A stretch of 64,000 nucleotides of DNA from Archilochus colubris (lineage: Eukaryota; Chordata; Aves; Apodiformes; Trochilidae), in the NCBI GenBank assembly GCA_023079485.1, contig CM041092.1:13467127-13531126 (forward strand), given 5' to 3'. The notes below the pieces were generated by a model that saw nothing but the letters and a program-made list of their open reading frames with translations, searched no databases and had not been told where the DNA came from. A program made the translations under genes and the position numbers. Shown here piece by piece: positions 24,101-35,000 of the stretch. Positions within the stretch are counted from its first letter, which is position 1, and every line of letters begins with the position of its first letter.

Positions 24101-27100
24101 AGGAAATGATTGTTAGTTTTATATATCATACCAAAAACTGATGAATTAAAACTTTTTACTTGAAAACTGGAGTAGATACAGGAAAATGAAATTATAAAGG
24201 ACAAAACGTCTTACAATGAAAGAGATTTGTGGACCTCAGTATAGCATCTGGTGTGCAGCTTTTCTAGAAAAGATGGCCAGCATCAATAGGAATCAGTGGA
24301 CAGAGACAGGTGTTAAAGAACAATGTAGTGGGTACTGCTGCTGAATGCAGGAATCTGGGTTTTTTCAACATTAACCCTGTAAAAATGGGAGGTCTGGGAT
24401 TTTGCTACCTCTCAGGATTCTTCCTCATAGACAATGGGAAGATACTGGCACCTTGCAAAGATTACTCAGCCATCTGTGTGATCCAACATTTCAGTCTAGG
24501 CTTGCATCATGCTGTTCATATGCTCCATGGATCTCAGAGAGCCTGGGTAACTAGATACTTAAGGTTTCGAAGGCTAAAATTAACAAATTTGGAAACAAAT
24601 TTACCTTACAATACCAAGAGTTCTCCTCTTGAGTATGTGAAAGCACAAGCCTAAAGCCTGTCATTTATGCTGGATTTATAGCAAATGAGGAATCATGGGT
24701 CTGTATTAGTTCTGCATGTAGTTGTAACCCTGGCTGAGAGCCTGGGCATGTTAGCTAAGTAAAAAGATACCTGTCACATGGTTGCACAGCTTTTTGACAA
24801 TTTAATGTCCAAGTGATTCTGTGTTGGAGAGGAGAGAACTCTCTGCATGCATCCTTGCCCCCTTCCTCATCCACATTCTTCAAATTTAACTTATTCAGGC
24901 AAGTTTTTGCAGAATTCTCTACTGCCAGGGATTAAACCAGGATACCATAAAATGCCTTTGCCATCTGTGAGTGAATAAGCCATACTGAAGCTTACTTCCC
25001 CAAAATGTGCCTGCTGGTTACTTTTGTACAGTAGCAATGCACTCTGAAATTATGCCAGTTGATTTTAATTACTCCAGCTTATTATTCAGACCATTTTCTG
25101 AAGGAAGGCAATTATCTGTAGACACAAAAGCAATATTGTAGTAGGTGAGCCTTCTGTGATTAGAACAGTAAGAACAATATTAATCATATTATGAGATATT
25201 ATAGTTTCTACTTCCTTGGATCATGAAGAAAGCAAGAGACACAATTAAATTTATTACTGTGTAAAAATGTCATGTTTATTCAGCCACTGGATAGAAAATA
25301 TCCCTTTTTTTAATCACACTGGATTGAACTGTATTATTATTATTTTCCTCAAACACTCTTGGCTTTTTGTTTGTTTTTTTGTTTTTTTTTTCTTACCACC
25401 AATCAGAAACTGTTTGGAGGCTGCTTTCCTGGCAGGTATTAGAGTGACTTCATTGGAGATTCCTCAACATCTGTTCCTGTATTGTGAGAATTGTATGGAC
25501 TTTTCATTCTGACAAAAGGAAAAAAATTGTATGGTTATGAGGGATTTTTCTACACCAGTTTAATAAAACAACATGGTCCCCTGTTATTTATGAATTTATT
25601 CTGTTTAGAATTAAACAAATTCCTCCTCTTTAGAAAGAAAGTTTGGATTACCTGTGAAGCGGTGATGATTAAAAGAGAGCCAAGACAAGCTTTTGAGTAT
25701 TCCCTGAACGTATCAGATCAGTATACTTCAAGCATATACACTGATGACTTAGTGGGCTGGAGAGACTTTGTGGAAAAGAGAGGGACAAAATTAAATTTGA
25801 GATCTAAAGAAAACCCTTTGAGTCTGCAGGTGCAGTTGTATTCCTTGATACATAGCTCCAGTAGGAAATGGTGAATTCACCATATCCAAATGCCAATTAT
25901 GCATAAAAAATTTATAGCATTTGTTATTACTTCCTTATGAATCAAATTAATATTTCCCCCTCTAGGCAATGAAACACTTCAGATTTTTATCTCCATTTCT
26001 CCAGACTGATAGGAAACCATGTCTAGATATGAAAGGGTATTATTTTCCCTCCTTAAAGTGCATTTTATGTGTCATGTTATATGGAAATAAGCATAAAAGC
26101 AGATTTAAAAAAAACAAAAACCCCATAATTAAACAAAATATAAAGCAAAACAAAAAACCAAGAAAATTTTTTTATATCTTTGTTCAAGAAAAGAGCTTTT
26201 TAAATGTTATTACATTTAAGCAGTTCATCCACCTCAGGTCATGTTATTGTCATGGTAAAGCTTAGAAGACCTTTCCAGGAGCCTGTTAGAAAATACACTT
26301 ATTTGTGTCTAATTAGAAAAAAAAGTTAGAACCTAGTACAGTTTGTGAGTATTGCTTTTGGTGTCCATTCAGTTTGGAGGATACACGGGCACTATGAGCT
26401 CAGTTTGATCTCTATGTATGTGTTAATATCTGCAGCTGAGCATTGTCATTGAGGCTTAATGGTTGGAAAGGCCCAAGGAGTTGATGGTGTTTGTCAAATA
26501 ATAACATGGATTTGATCACAAGTCACTAACATCTACTTACATATCAGCTGGACATTTAGTTTGAGCTGGTTGCTTAGGATCATTCTTCAATTGGTCAATA
26601 GAGAAGCCCAAACCAGACACATATTCCCCTAACAGGTATGTTAGATGTGTTGAATCCATTGGCTGAACATCTGTATGGGATAAAACTCCAGAACAAAAAT
26701 GAAAATAGGTGAGATGAGTCCTGCCAAAGGCTTCAAGATCTGTTATTTATGTACTGTTAACTCCCAGAAGCAGAGAGCATCTGTTTTATGTGAGATCTGA
26801 TATTGCAAAGTTTTGGGGTTTGACCCAGAAATGTCTTTCACACCATCATAAAAATTATTAGCATTAGTAACAGTATTTACAATTAATTTCGCAAATGTAA
26901 TTTGCATAAAACACTGCTCTGCATCTTGGGAATCTGATTCAGCATAGTAAATTTGCTTGTGCATATATTCAAGTATTAGGAAAATATAGAATAAAAGGCA
27001 TATGCCCCCATCAATAGTATTCTTTTTTTCCAGATATTTGGTGAAAAATAATCAGACTGTAAGACCAATATGAGACTAAAAACCTAGAAGCCAGAGTACT

Positions 27101-28065
27101 TGAAGGGATGAATAAAACATTCAAGCAAATTTAATATCTCATTCCCCAGACTACTATAAAGATCCAGGGGGCCTTCTTCAAAGGCCTTCAGAGAATGAGG
27201 GAATGGATGATAGAAGGCTGCTGGTTGTAGGAGAAGCAGTGGGAATGGCATTCTCACTTTTGCTTTCTGCTGGTACCAGACTGTTGGTGTCATATTGTGT
27301 TGTACTGGCACATGTGAGATCAGAATCTGATTGTTGTAGAGCCATGAAGAGAATTAAAAAAAAAATTTTTGAGCAGGATGTCCCACCTGAGGATAATAAT
27401 TATGGCATCTGATTTTTTATACCAGTTTTGATGGTTTTTGTTTATTATCATGGCTACCTGATTCTGATATTTCAGATGCCTATTTCATCTTTGCTTTCTC
27501 TTTTCCTCTTGTTTTGGTTTTGCTTTTCTTTGTGGGATGTTGCTTTTGATACTATAGTGACATTGATACATGACACAAAAAATGACATCACAAAAGTAAC
27601 ATTTTATTCCTTTTGTTAATGTGCTCATGTAATTTTGGGGTTATTTTAGGCTACTGGGAGTTCTTGTAGTCTTTTGTGGTTATGATTGACCTTAGCAAAA
27701 TGAAAATTGTGCTTGCAGATGAGACAAGGACTAAAAGAAGCCAATGAAAAGGCACAGAAAGAAACTTAACTGACTAATTAAGAGCCCAATCTGTATAATG
27801 ATGGGACAGTACCTAGCTCAGAACCACTTAGCCCCTCTCTTTTTGTCCACTTTAGAATCCATTATACAATATTCAGCATAGTTATAAACTCCAGGGAACA
27901 TACTCAGCTGAAGTACCCACATTTCTTAGATTTTCAAGGTGCAGGGTCCTCATTATGCATCTAGAGAATGTAATTATCTCGTAACCACTACACACCCTGG
28001 TGCATTTTATGAGCTCTTTAAAATGTTATATTTATTCTTTTCTTCTAAAGCCCCAGGCAGATAAA

Positions 28066-28104
28066 AGTTTGTAACAAAATGATTAAGGTGTCTTGTTACA
28101 AACT
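28066..28104. repeat. Inverted repeat, 12-bp perfect stem, 15-nt loop
   Basis: AGTTTGTAACAA (28066-28077) and TTGTTACAAACT (28093-28104) are exactly complementary with a 15-nt loop. The stem is mixed-composition rather than a simple AT run, so it is less easily explained by low complexity. The surrounding 27950-28130 has no recognisable repeat. Confidence 0.92.
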
Positions 28105-28697
28105 AAGATTTGAGTTTCAGCCCACTGGAACTAATATAGAGAGTGGGCAATATTTTAAATGAGAATCTAATCCCCTGTCTCAGGGAAATGGTTAATATTG
28201 AGTCTAATGGGGTGATCTGATCTCTTGCATAGGGTCAACCAACAAAACATATTATCTTGCTTCTATCATAATAGCCAAGCAGACTACCTGGGCTCCTGGG
28301 AGACTTTTAACCTGGTAGTATTCAGAGCAAAAGTCATCAACAAATGTAATATCCAAATCTAACTAATCCCATGGACATTAAAGGTAATGAAAGTACTTTC
28401 TAATATCTTTAAGGAAGGGGGGCTGATCAAGTCCTTTAAGGTTTGGGTTGCCTTCACATATGAAAAAAGAACCTGTGCCATTCTCAGTTCCTTGTTTTTT
28501 CCTGAGAGTTGTAGTTGAACTCCCCTATGAAATGCTGCTGCTTGAGCATTCTTGCCCAAAATTTTAATCTGTATGTAGTTTCTTTGTCATCCATATTTTT
28601 CTGGATAAAATTACAGAAGATCCTGATCCAGTGACTTAAATTAGTGAATGCTTCAATGCTTTTCTGGACAATGATTAGGAGTGCTCTGTAGTACATT

Positions 28698-28784
28698 TTT
28701 ATATATATGTATATACACACACACACATATATCATGTATTATATAAATTACATACATTATACATTTTATGTCATGTATTATATA
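28698..28784. repeat. Compound TA/CA microsatellite with a 14-bp direct repeat
   Basis: (TA)n then (CA)n then (TA)n spans about 28698-28733. The word TCATGTATTATATA occurs at 28732-28745 and again at 28771-28784, 39 bp apart. Local duplication by slippage is the likely origin. Confidence 0.85.
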
Positions 28785-29099
28785 GGTAGAATTGCTGCAT
28801 GCCACAACAAAAGAAAAACCCCAATAGTATCCATCATTCAGCTTTCTGCTATGAGTAAAACCATTGTTATATGACCTGCAAGCATACAAACAGAAGTATT
28901 TGCTCAGACAAAATATCCACCTGTGAATGGTAAAAGGAAGACCTATAAAGACATAAAATACTAGAGCCAACAGTTCTCCAAATATTCTGCTCTTCTCCAA
29001 GAATTTTCAGTTAGCTGTGTTTGATACCCCTCAATAGATTTCAAATCCATAAATGTGTTCCATCACCTCTTAAGCTCATTTTTACAAAACTGTTAAGCA

Positions 29100-29860
29100 T
29101 CCAAAATACTCCATGTAAGGAGAATCTCAGCTTACCTATGCACTGAATAAAGAACTACCTAGGTTCTGTTTATAGGTATTGAACTTTATACCCTGAATTC
29201 ATTTCATGTCCATTAGTTCTTCACTAGCAGAAACAGTGAAAACATATTCCTATTACCATTTCAGTTGTAATTTTGTAGCCCTCTATCACTTCTCCTTATT
29301 TAGCTATTTTTCAGTCTGACAAGTAGATGTAGCTGTTCCTTATTTGGTGACTGTTCCACAGTTTTGACCATTCTTGCATCATCTTTCTGTGTCTTCACAG
29401 TACTCATATATTCTTTCAGAGGTGGCAGAACAAACCTTACTGTTGTAATTGAGATTTTTTAAAATGTCATCATGATACTATATTCTGTTCTTTATATTTT
29501 GGTGATCTTTTTTCTTTTTAATCACTACTGAGCATTAAGATGAGATTTTCATCATTACAACACCAAGATGTCTATTCCCAGTAGTAACAGTTAGCTCAGA
29601 GATGTCTTTTTTATATATAAAGATTTATGCCTCTAAGTGCATCACTTTACATTTATCTACAATGAATTATATCTGCCATTTTATTTCTTAACTGTCTGGT
29701 CTCATTAGGTCCTTCTCCTTTTTTTCACCATCAGCTCTAATCTTTCTTCTTCTGAAAATTTCTGAATCAACAGCAGACTTTTATCAGCTCATGGATCACT
29801 GTCTTTCCCAATCATTGCTGGGTGTATTTAACAAAATAGACTTCTGCAAAAGGCTACCTG
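29100..29860 (-). mobile_element. Ancient LINE of the CR1/L3 clade, 3' half
   Basis: Read on the plus strand, successive blocks resemble the inverted consensus of old amniote CR1/L3 elements: GTCCATTAGTTCTTCACTAG (29210-29229), TTTTGTAGCCCTCTATCAC (29272-29290), the 'TTTTTCAGTCTGACAAG...TAGCTGTTCC' region (29308-29339), GTGCATCACTTTACATTTAT (29638-29657), GAATTATATCTGCCATTTTAT (29664-29684) and AGGTCCTTCTCC (29708-29719). A block near 29795-29835 (TCACTGTCTTTCCCAATCATT, then GTATTTAACAAAA) fits the next part. Decay is heavy. The avian CR1 copies here are much better preserved, so this one is far older. Confidence 0.72.
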
Positions 29861-31563
29861 TCTTTCAATTTCACCCAGAGCTAGTGTTATATTCATTGTC
29901 CCTTTTTTTTTTTTTTTTCCTCAGGGCAAAAGCATCAGAGCAACACAAGAACATTACCAGTCACAAGATCTCAGGTAAGTCATTGTTTCCTGTCAAGGAA
30001 TTTAAAACACAACACAGCTGTTTTAAATTTATCTTTGGAATTTTTTTCTGTTTTGCCATATTCTCAAAGCCCATTTTCATTTCCTCCAGCTGTAAATCTA
30101 TCATGACTTGCATTTAAATGAATAGAGGATTTTTTGTGTGTAGTTGAGAAACTGGAAAACTTCAGCCATTCACAGCAGAGTTTTACAAATTCAACACTTG
30201 TAACACACTAAATACAGAGGTTTTGCAGTGAACTATTAATTATTCTTGAACATGATAGATATATTCTGACATACCAGAGGTGCACAAAAATACCGGTCTA
30301 CCAAGTCAGCTGTAGGTGTGCAACACATCTGCAGCTTTTCCATCTTCATATATGCTCTTTTGACAGTATAGAATCAAGGATCTGTGTCCCTCTTATGCGG
30401 CTGGTATGTATGTGTCATGTTGATGATAAAGTTGACAGAGATTTTTGAGTGTGCCATAGAGCAGCTTTGCCTCGCTGTCTACACAATCTTTTTCACTTGC
30501 TGTAAAAGGGTGTAACTTAAAGAAACAGCAATGGACCTATGTATATTTACATAAGTCAATCTATCCAAGAGAAAGAAGTCAAGCCTGCAGCAAACATGGA
30601 AAAGGGAGCGCAGACATGTAAGAAAGGCCTGATTTGGTTTCAGTGGTAAATCATCTAAGGGGTTCATTAAAAACTTCCTTGGAGTATTCCACAGATTTTG
30701 CACTGTTCATGTGCAGACATAGATTTTTGATATTTAATGCTTTATCTCATGGGGTCACAGCTCTGAGCTGATTCAATAAACTGCTCAGTAAGGGTTAAAC
30801 AAAACCTCAGTGGGATTAACTGGTAAAGTCAAAAATAGAATAGTTACTTACTTGCTTTGGGGCTCTAATGTCCTTTGTAATTTGAAATTAACTAACTCCT
30901 TTTAAGTGTTGCAAGCTCTTGGATTGTTTTCTATTTCTAAGTCTTCCCATTTGTTTGTAGGTATAGGTAGGTATTTCCTCTTTGCAGTAAGAAGAGAGGA
31001 ATTAAGGCTACATTCTGTGGGGTTGGCATAAAGGCTACACATCTATCAGATACAGATCAGTAAGAACTGTTAATTAGAATGATAAGCCAGTCAAGCTGAT
31101 ATATTATCTAAAGGAATGTGCTGATCCTGTTGCACATCTCTCTGATGTGAGATTGAAAATAAGATCTATGATTTAAACCCTTTAAAAAATGACAGCTAGG
31201 GACTCATTTTATGTTTGCCCACAAATACCCTTATAGTTGTTTACTCAATAAATTTCCAGAACCTGAAAGTGGTATTATTCCAGAATCAGTCTCAAATGTG
31301 TTACTTTGATCTGTCCTGTGAAGCCCTTTTTAATGCAAACCAAACTAGATCCAAGCCAGAATTTTTTCCTCTGCTGATAGCTGTGGCTAAGATTGGATGT
31401 TTCCCATACTGCCACATCCTTTTTCATATTGTCATGTATGTTTCTTGTTGTCCTGTCACAATACATTTTTATTTCTATTTCACTTTATCATCTCTGTGTT
31501 GATTACTTTCATTCTGGTAATTTCCATTCCCTGAATATGTATGTATAAATTTGCTTTCATTGT
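29861..31563. other. Unique sequence between two ancient LINE fragments
   Basis: Apart from the poly(T) tract and exon-like segment at 29901-29974, I see no repeat, exon or regulatory motif. Frames of 74 and 95 codons lack domains. The two flanking LINE fragments are in the same orientation but appear to overlap in consensus position. Confidence 0.5.
29925..29974 (+). other. Exon-like segment, 50 nt, strong splice signals
   Basis: Immediately upstream is a very long pyrimidine tract (16-17 consecutive T from 29903, then CCTCAG ending at 29924). Immediately downstream the junction reads CTCAG then GTAAGT, which matches the optimal U1 5' splice site. All three frames are open across the 50 nt. 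Its length is not a multiple of three, so it would shift a coding frame, and a non-coding RNA exon or poison/cryptic exon fits better than a protein exon. The peptides are not recognised. The alternative is chance next to a retroposon-type poly(T). I see no inverted polyadenylation signal beside the T-run that would favour a retroposon tail. Confidence 0.3.
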
Positions 31564-31735
31564 GGAATCATAGAGTGGTATGAGTTGGAAGGAATATTAA
31601 AGATCATCTGGTTCCAAACTTGCACCCTGCAGTGGCAGGGACACCTCCCACTAGACCAGGTTGTTCAAAGTCCCATCCAGCCTGGCCTTGAGCACTTCCA
31701 GGGGGCATCCACAGTTTCTCTGGGCCCTCATCTCA
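31564..31735 (-). mobile_element. CR1 LINE fragment, 3' end
   Basis: Starts GGAATCATAGAGTGG (CR1 terminal repeat), then GAGTTGGAAGGAATATTAAAG and GATCATCTGGTTCC. It continues through TGGCAGGGACACCTCCCACT, AGACCAGGTTGTTCAAAG and CAGCCTGGCCTTGAGCACTT, typical of the widespread avian CR1 3' UTR. Homology stops near 31735, so only about 170 bp of the untranslated 3' end is left. Sense strand is minus. Confidence 0.9.
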
Positions 31736-31879
31736 TTACCTGCATTTGGTCAAGGTAAAGCCTGTGCTGATCTCTGTTCATTCTTCTGTCCTGTCTCTTT
31801 CCCTTTGTATAATTTTCCTTTTCTCAACAGTGTTTGAAAAACATCTGGGTTCAGTTGGATCCACAGACTTTAATTAAAT

Positions 31880-32060
31880 GTTTGTTTCTTCTTCAAGACC
31901 ATTAATAATGCTGGTAAGGGCAGGCCTAACACCCATCCCTTTCTTCCTGCTGAATACAGCATCACATCTTAATGTATGATTACTTATTCTTACCTCCTGT
32001 TTATGACCCTTTAGGCAGTTCTCAGTCAACATAATATTGTTCCTTCTTGAACCCTGGTGT
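31880..32060 (-). mobile_element. Ancient LINE fragment, CR1/L3 clade (second copy)
   Basis: The block TTCTTCAAGACCATTAATAATG, a degenerate CACCCATCCCT, and TTCTTACCTCCTGTTTATGACCC followed by AGGCAGTTCTCAGTCAACATAAT resemble the inverted old CR1/L3 consensus just 5' of the RT FADD motif region. The first block corresponds to about the same consensus point as the end of the 29.1-29.9 kb fragment, so this is probably a separate insertion rather than its continuation. Weakly supported. Confidence 0.5.
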
Positions 32061-35000
32061 AAATGGTTTTGATTCAAATTAAAACGATTCCTGGAAGAAG
32101 ATAAAACAAAAGCTAATAAAAATATCCATAAGCATTGTTACTGTTGGTTTTACTGCAGGTTTGTGTATGCTTTATGAAAGAAGTTTATTACCTGTTTGTC
32201 TAAGTAATCTTCTATCTTGAGGTCCCTTCTCTAGAACTGTTGCACTGGATTTGTGCTCTTGTAATAAAAGCAATGGTGAAAATGGTACAAATAAACAAAA
32301 CTACTTCTGTCAAATACAAAGCAATCCTGAATCAAGAGCCAGAAGCACAGCTGGCATTATTTCTTATAGGTCTACTGGAATTAATAATTTGAAGTCATTA
32401 GTTTTACAGTGGGAAAATTAAGTGTTGGAATGACCAATATTTGGCATTTGGAGGATTTTTATTTGTGCATCTTTTCATCAGGACTAGGTATCTTATTTGA
32501 ATATATTTTCTTAATATCTAGCTGAGCCAAAACCTGTGGGTCTGTTTGCAAATTGTTAAGGGCTTTTTTCTTGTACCCTGCTGGTGGTCAGTCAAGGTTA
32601 ACATTTTCAGTTTTATTTTCACCTTGAAAACTCATAAATATATGTTTGATAAGAGCTAATGTTCTTATGTAAAACCTTCATAAATAGAATATATGCATAT
32701 AATTAAAGTGCAATTTTCTGTTACAGTTCAGCATTGCTTTTCCAAAATTATTTAGATCAATAGCAGTACAACATATAAAACCACATGGAGAATTACATGA
32801 AACAACCTGTTGCTTGCTACCTTCACTCAGGTTTGGAGAATCAAGTTTCAGAACATTGCTTTAGCCATTGCATGTTGATTAAAGTAGAACAAAATCTGTG
32901 TGCCATTTGAGATTTGTTAACAACTGCAAGACCAGCAGAGTCAATCTCTGTCCCTAGGGCACAAAAATGGAGAAAATGAATAGGAATGTTCTGCTCAAGA
33001 CAACCTGACACCAAAAGGAAAGAAAATTTGATTTCCTGACCAAGGTCAAAGTGGAGCATGATTTAGAGACTTACCCCAGCAGAGCATCTAAGTCAATTTA
33101 TATGAAATTACCTGTTTGAATCTAAATCTACCATACTAAGCAGTGCTGCACTTGACCTAACTAACCCTGAGTGATAGAGTTGTTCTGTACATGTATTTGA
33201 ATGTTCTGTTTTTACACTTTTAGTCCTGGAATTAGAAAAGTAAAGCAGTTGTGGAAACTCCTTGGACAATGTACACTGCAGATCACTGTTAGGGCCAAGA
33301 GGAATCTGCTCTAGTTTCTACAAGTACAGCCAGGCACAGCAAGAGTATTTGTTTGTCCTGAGATTTTGATATTCTGGAATTATTTGCACATGAATTAGAA
33401 ATGCAGATCTGTGCTCAGAGGATGGGTTGCTTTGGAATCACCAAGGTTTTCCTCCACAGCTTTGTAGCATCCCAGTAACATTGGGAGTGGGTTTATTTTT
33501 AATTTTTTTTCTTGTAATGTAGGATGGAAAAAAGATGAAGTAGTGTGCCATCCCTTAATGCAACTGGCTGATGATTATATTAGTATCATAAGAACATACT
33601 GTTCCCAATGCCTGCTTAACAGGGGAATTGTTGTATCAGGCCTGGATTCACCAAAGTGCCAAGGCTGTATTTATTCCTCTTTAGAAAAGTAGTTATGTAC
33701 GTACCTGATCTTACTGAAATGGTAATTTTAACTGTTTTTCCTCTGAGCTGAGGCATTAATAGCACATGAGAAAGTTGATTTTCTTTTGCTAGTGTTCTGC
33801 TTCTGCTTGTTTAATAACATTGTCTGCCCCAACATGACAAGTACTAAACAGAGCTTTCCTGGAGTAGCTACAACAAATGTGTTGATATTTGGGCACATCA
33901 AAGACTATAAATAAGAGTGAGAACATTTCAGGTTGTGGAAGATGGTATTAGTTGCTGAATTGTGATCTGCAGTATGTGTAAGAGAACCAATAAGATTGAG
34001 TATCTCATACACCTAGTTCCCAACTCACTGTGAACATCCTCTTAGTTCTATTTATTTTACATAGTCACTGTATGGATTCCATTTATGCACAGTATCCCTC
34101 CAAACTTCACATTAAGGAGAGATGTTGAGTAGTGAAACCTTAAAGTGGCCAGTGGGAGATGCTGAGGAAAAAATTCATGTCCTGAGGTGTGACTCTATTC
34201 TGCATGATTTTGACCTGTAGAGAGACAGCAACATCCAACAGGGAACAAGGTCTGTGGTCCATTTCTTGTACTGACACAACTGAACACACTCTGGCTTATA
34301 AAATATGGCTAGAGAGAGCTTGAGTGACTGACACTGGAAGGTTGGGTAAGACAGCTACCCAGAATGTTCTGATGCAAGCTGAAATCTTCTTCTACTGAAA
34401 GAAACGTTAAGATGTTTATTCTCACTTTCCCAAATTAACTCTTAGAACAACTCATGAAGTTCACGTTATGATATCTGCCTTGACAGTACCTGATGATGCA
34501 GTTTACATCCTTTCAGAGAGAGCAGTGGAGTGACTGCAGATCTCTGTCACATCTGGCTCATGGTTTAACTACATAACTTCATGACAAAAGAGAATATTGA
34601 CATGTCCTTCTTAAATACCTTGTGTAATGGGGTTCCCACTAGTAAGTAAGTGAGGAAAATCTGTGCTAGCCTGACTGCTGCTGAAAGGAATGCCTCACAC
34701 TGAAAAATGCATAGGTCTTGGTACTGCCAAGTTTTATGGTTTGGCCTTGACACTTTTACTAATAATTATTTCTCTGAAAATTTGTTATCCATGGATGCTG
34801 TGTATGTTATAAGGCTGGAGGGCTATGACAGTAAGATTTAGGCATGCATTTTCTCTGGTAAATCTAATCTATGGCCTTCCTTCTAGATTGCACATTGCTG
34901 GAGTAGAGCAAGTCCTTGTACATCTCAAATCATTATTCACTTCTTTGGCTGTAGTAGGATGCTAAATACTCACATGTACTTTGAAAAGATTAACACTTGT

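Larger units (their letters stand above)
24101..29099. other. AT-rich sequence, no gene recognised
   Basis: The ancient LINE may continue weakly past 24100, but I cannot define its end. Frames of 114 codons (24310-24654) and 127 codons (25491-25874) have no domain I know. Other contents are a poly(T) patch at 25364-25392, an A-rich patch around 26107-26160, a 12-bp-stem inverted repeat at 28066-28104, and a CA/TA microsatellite at 28698-28784. Confidence 0.5.

Noticed and set aside
24310..24654. 114-codon plus-strand frame downstream of the ancient LINE
   Set aside because: No RT or other motif in this frame. It may overlie decayed LINE DNA, but the translation does not support a protein.
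25491..25874. 127-codon plus-strand frame
   Set aside because: No recognisable motif, no flanking splice or promoter signals, ordinary AT-rich sequence.
28653..29000. 115-codon minus-strand frame
   Set aside because: Much of its C-terminal part translates the TA/CA microsatellite. No domain.
29901..29920. Poly(T) as the inverted poly(A) tail of a processed pseudogene
   Set aside because: No inverted AATAAA follows it and no flanking duplication was found. A polypyrimidine tract is as good an explanation.
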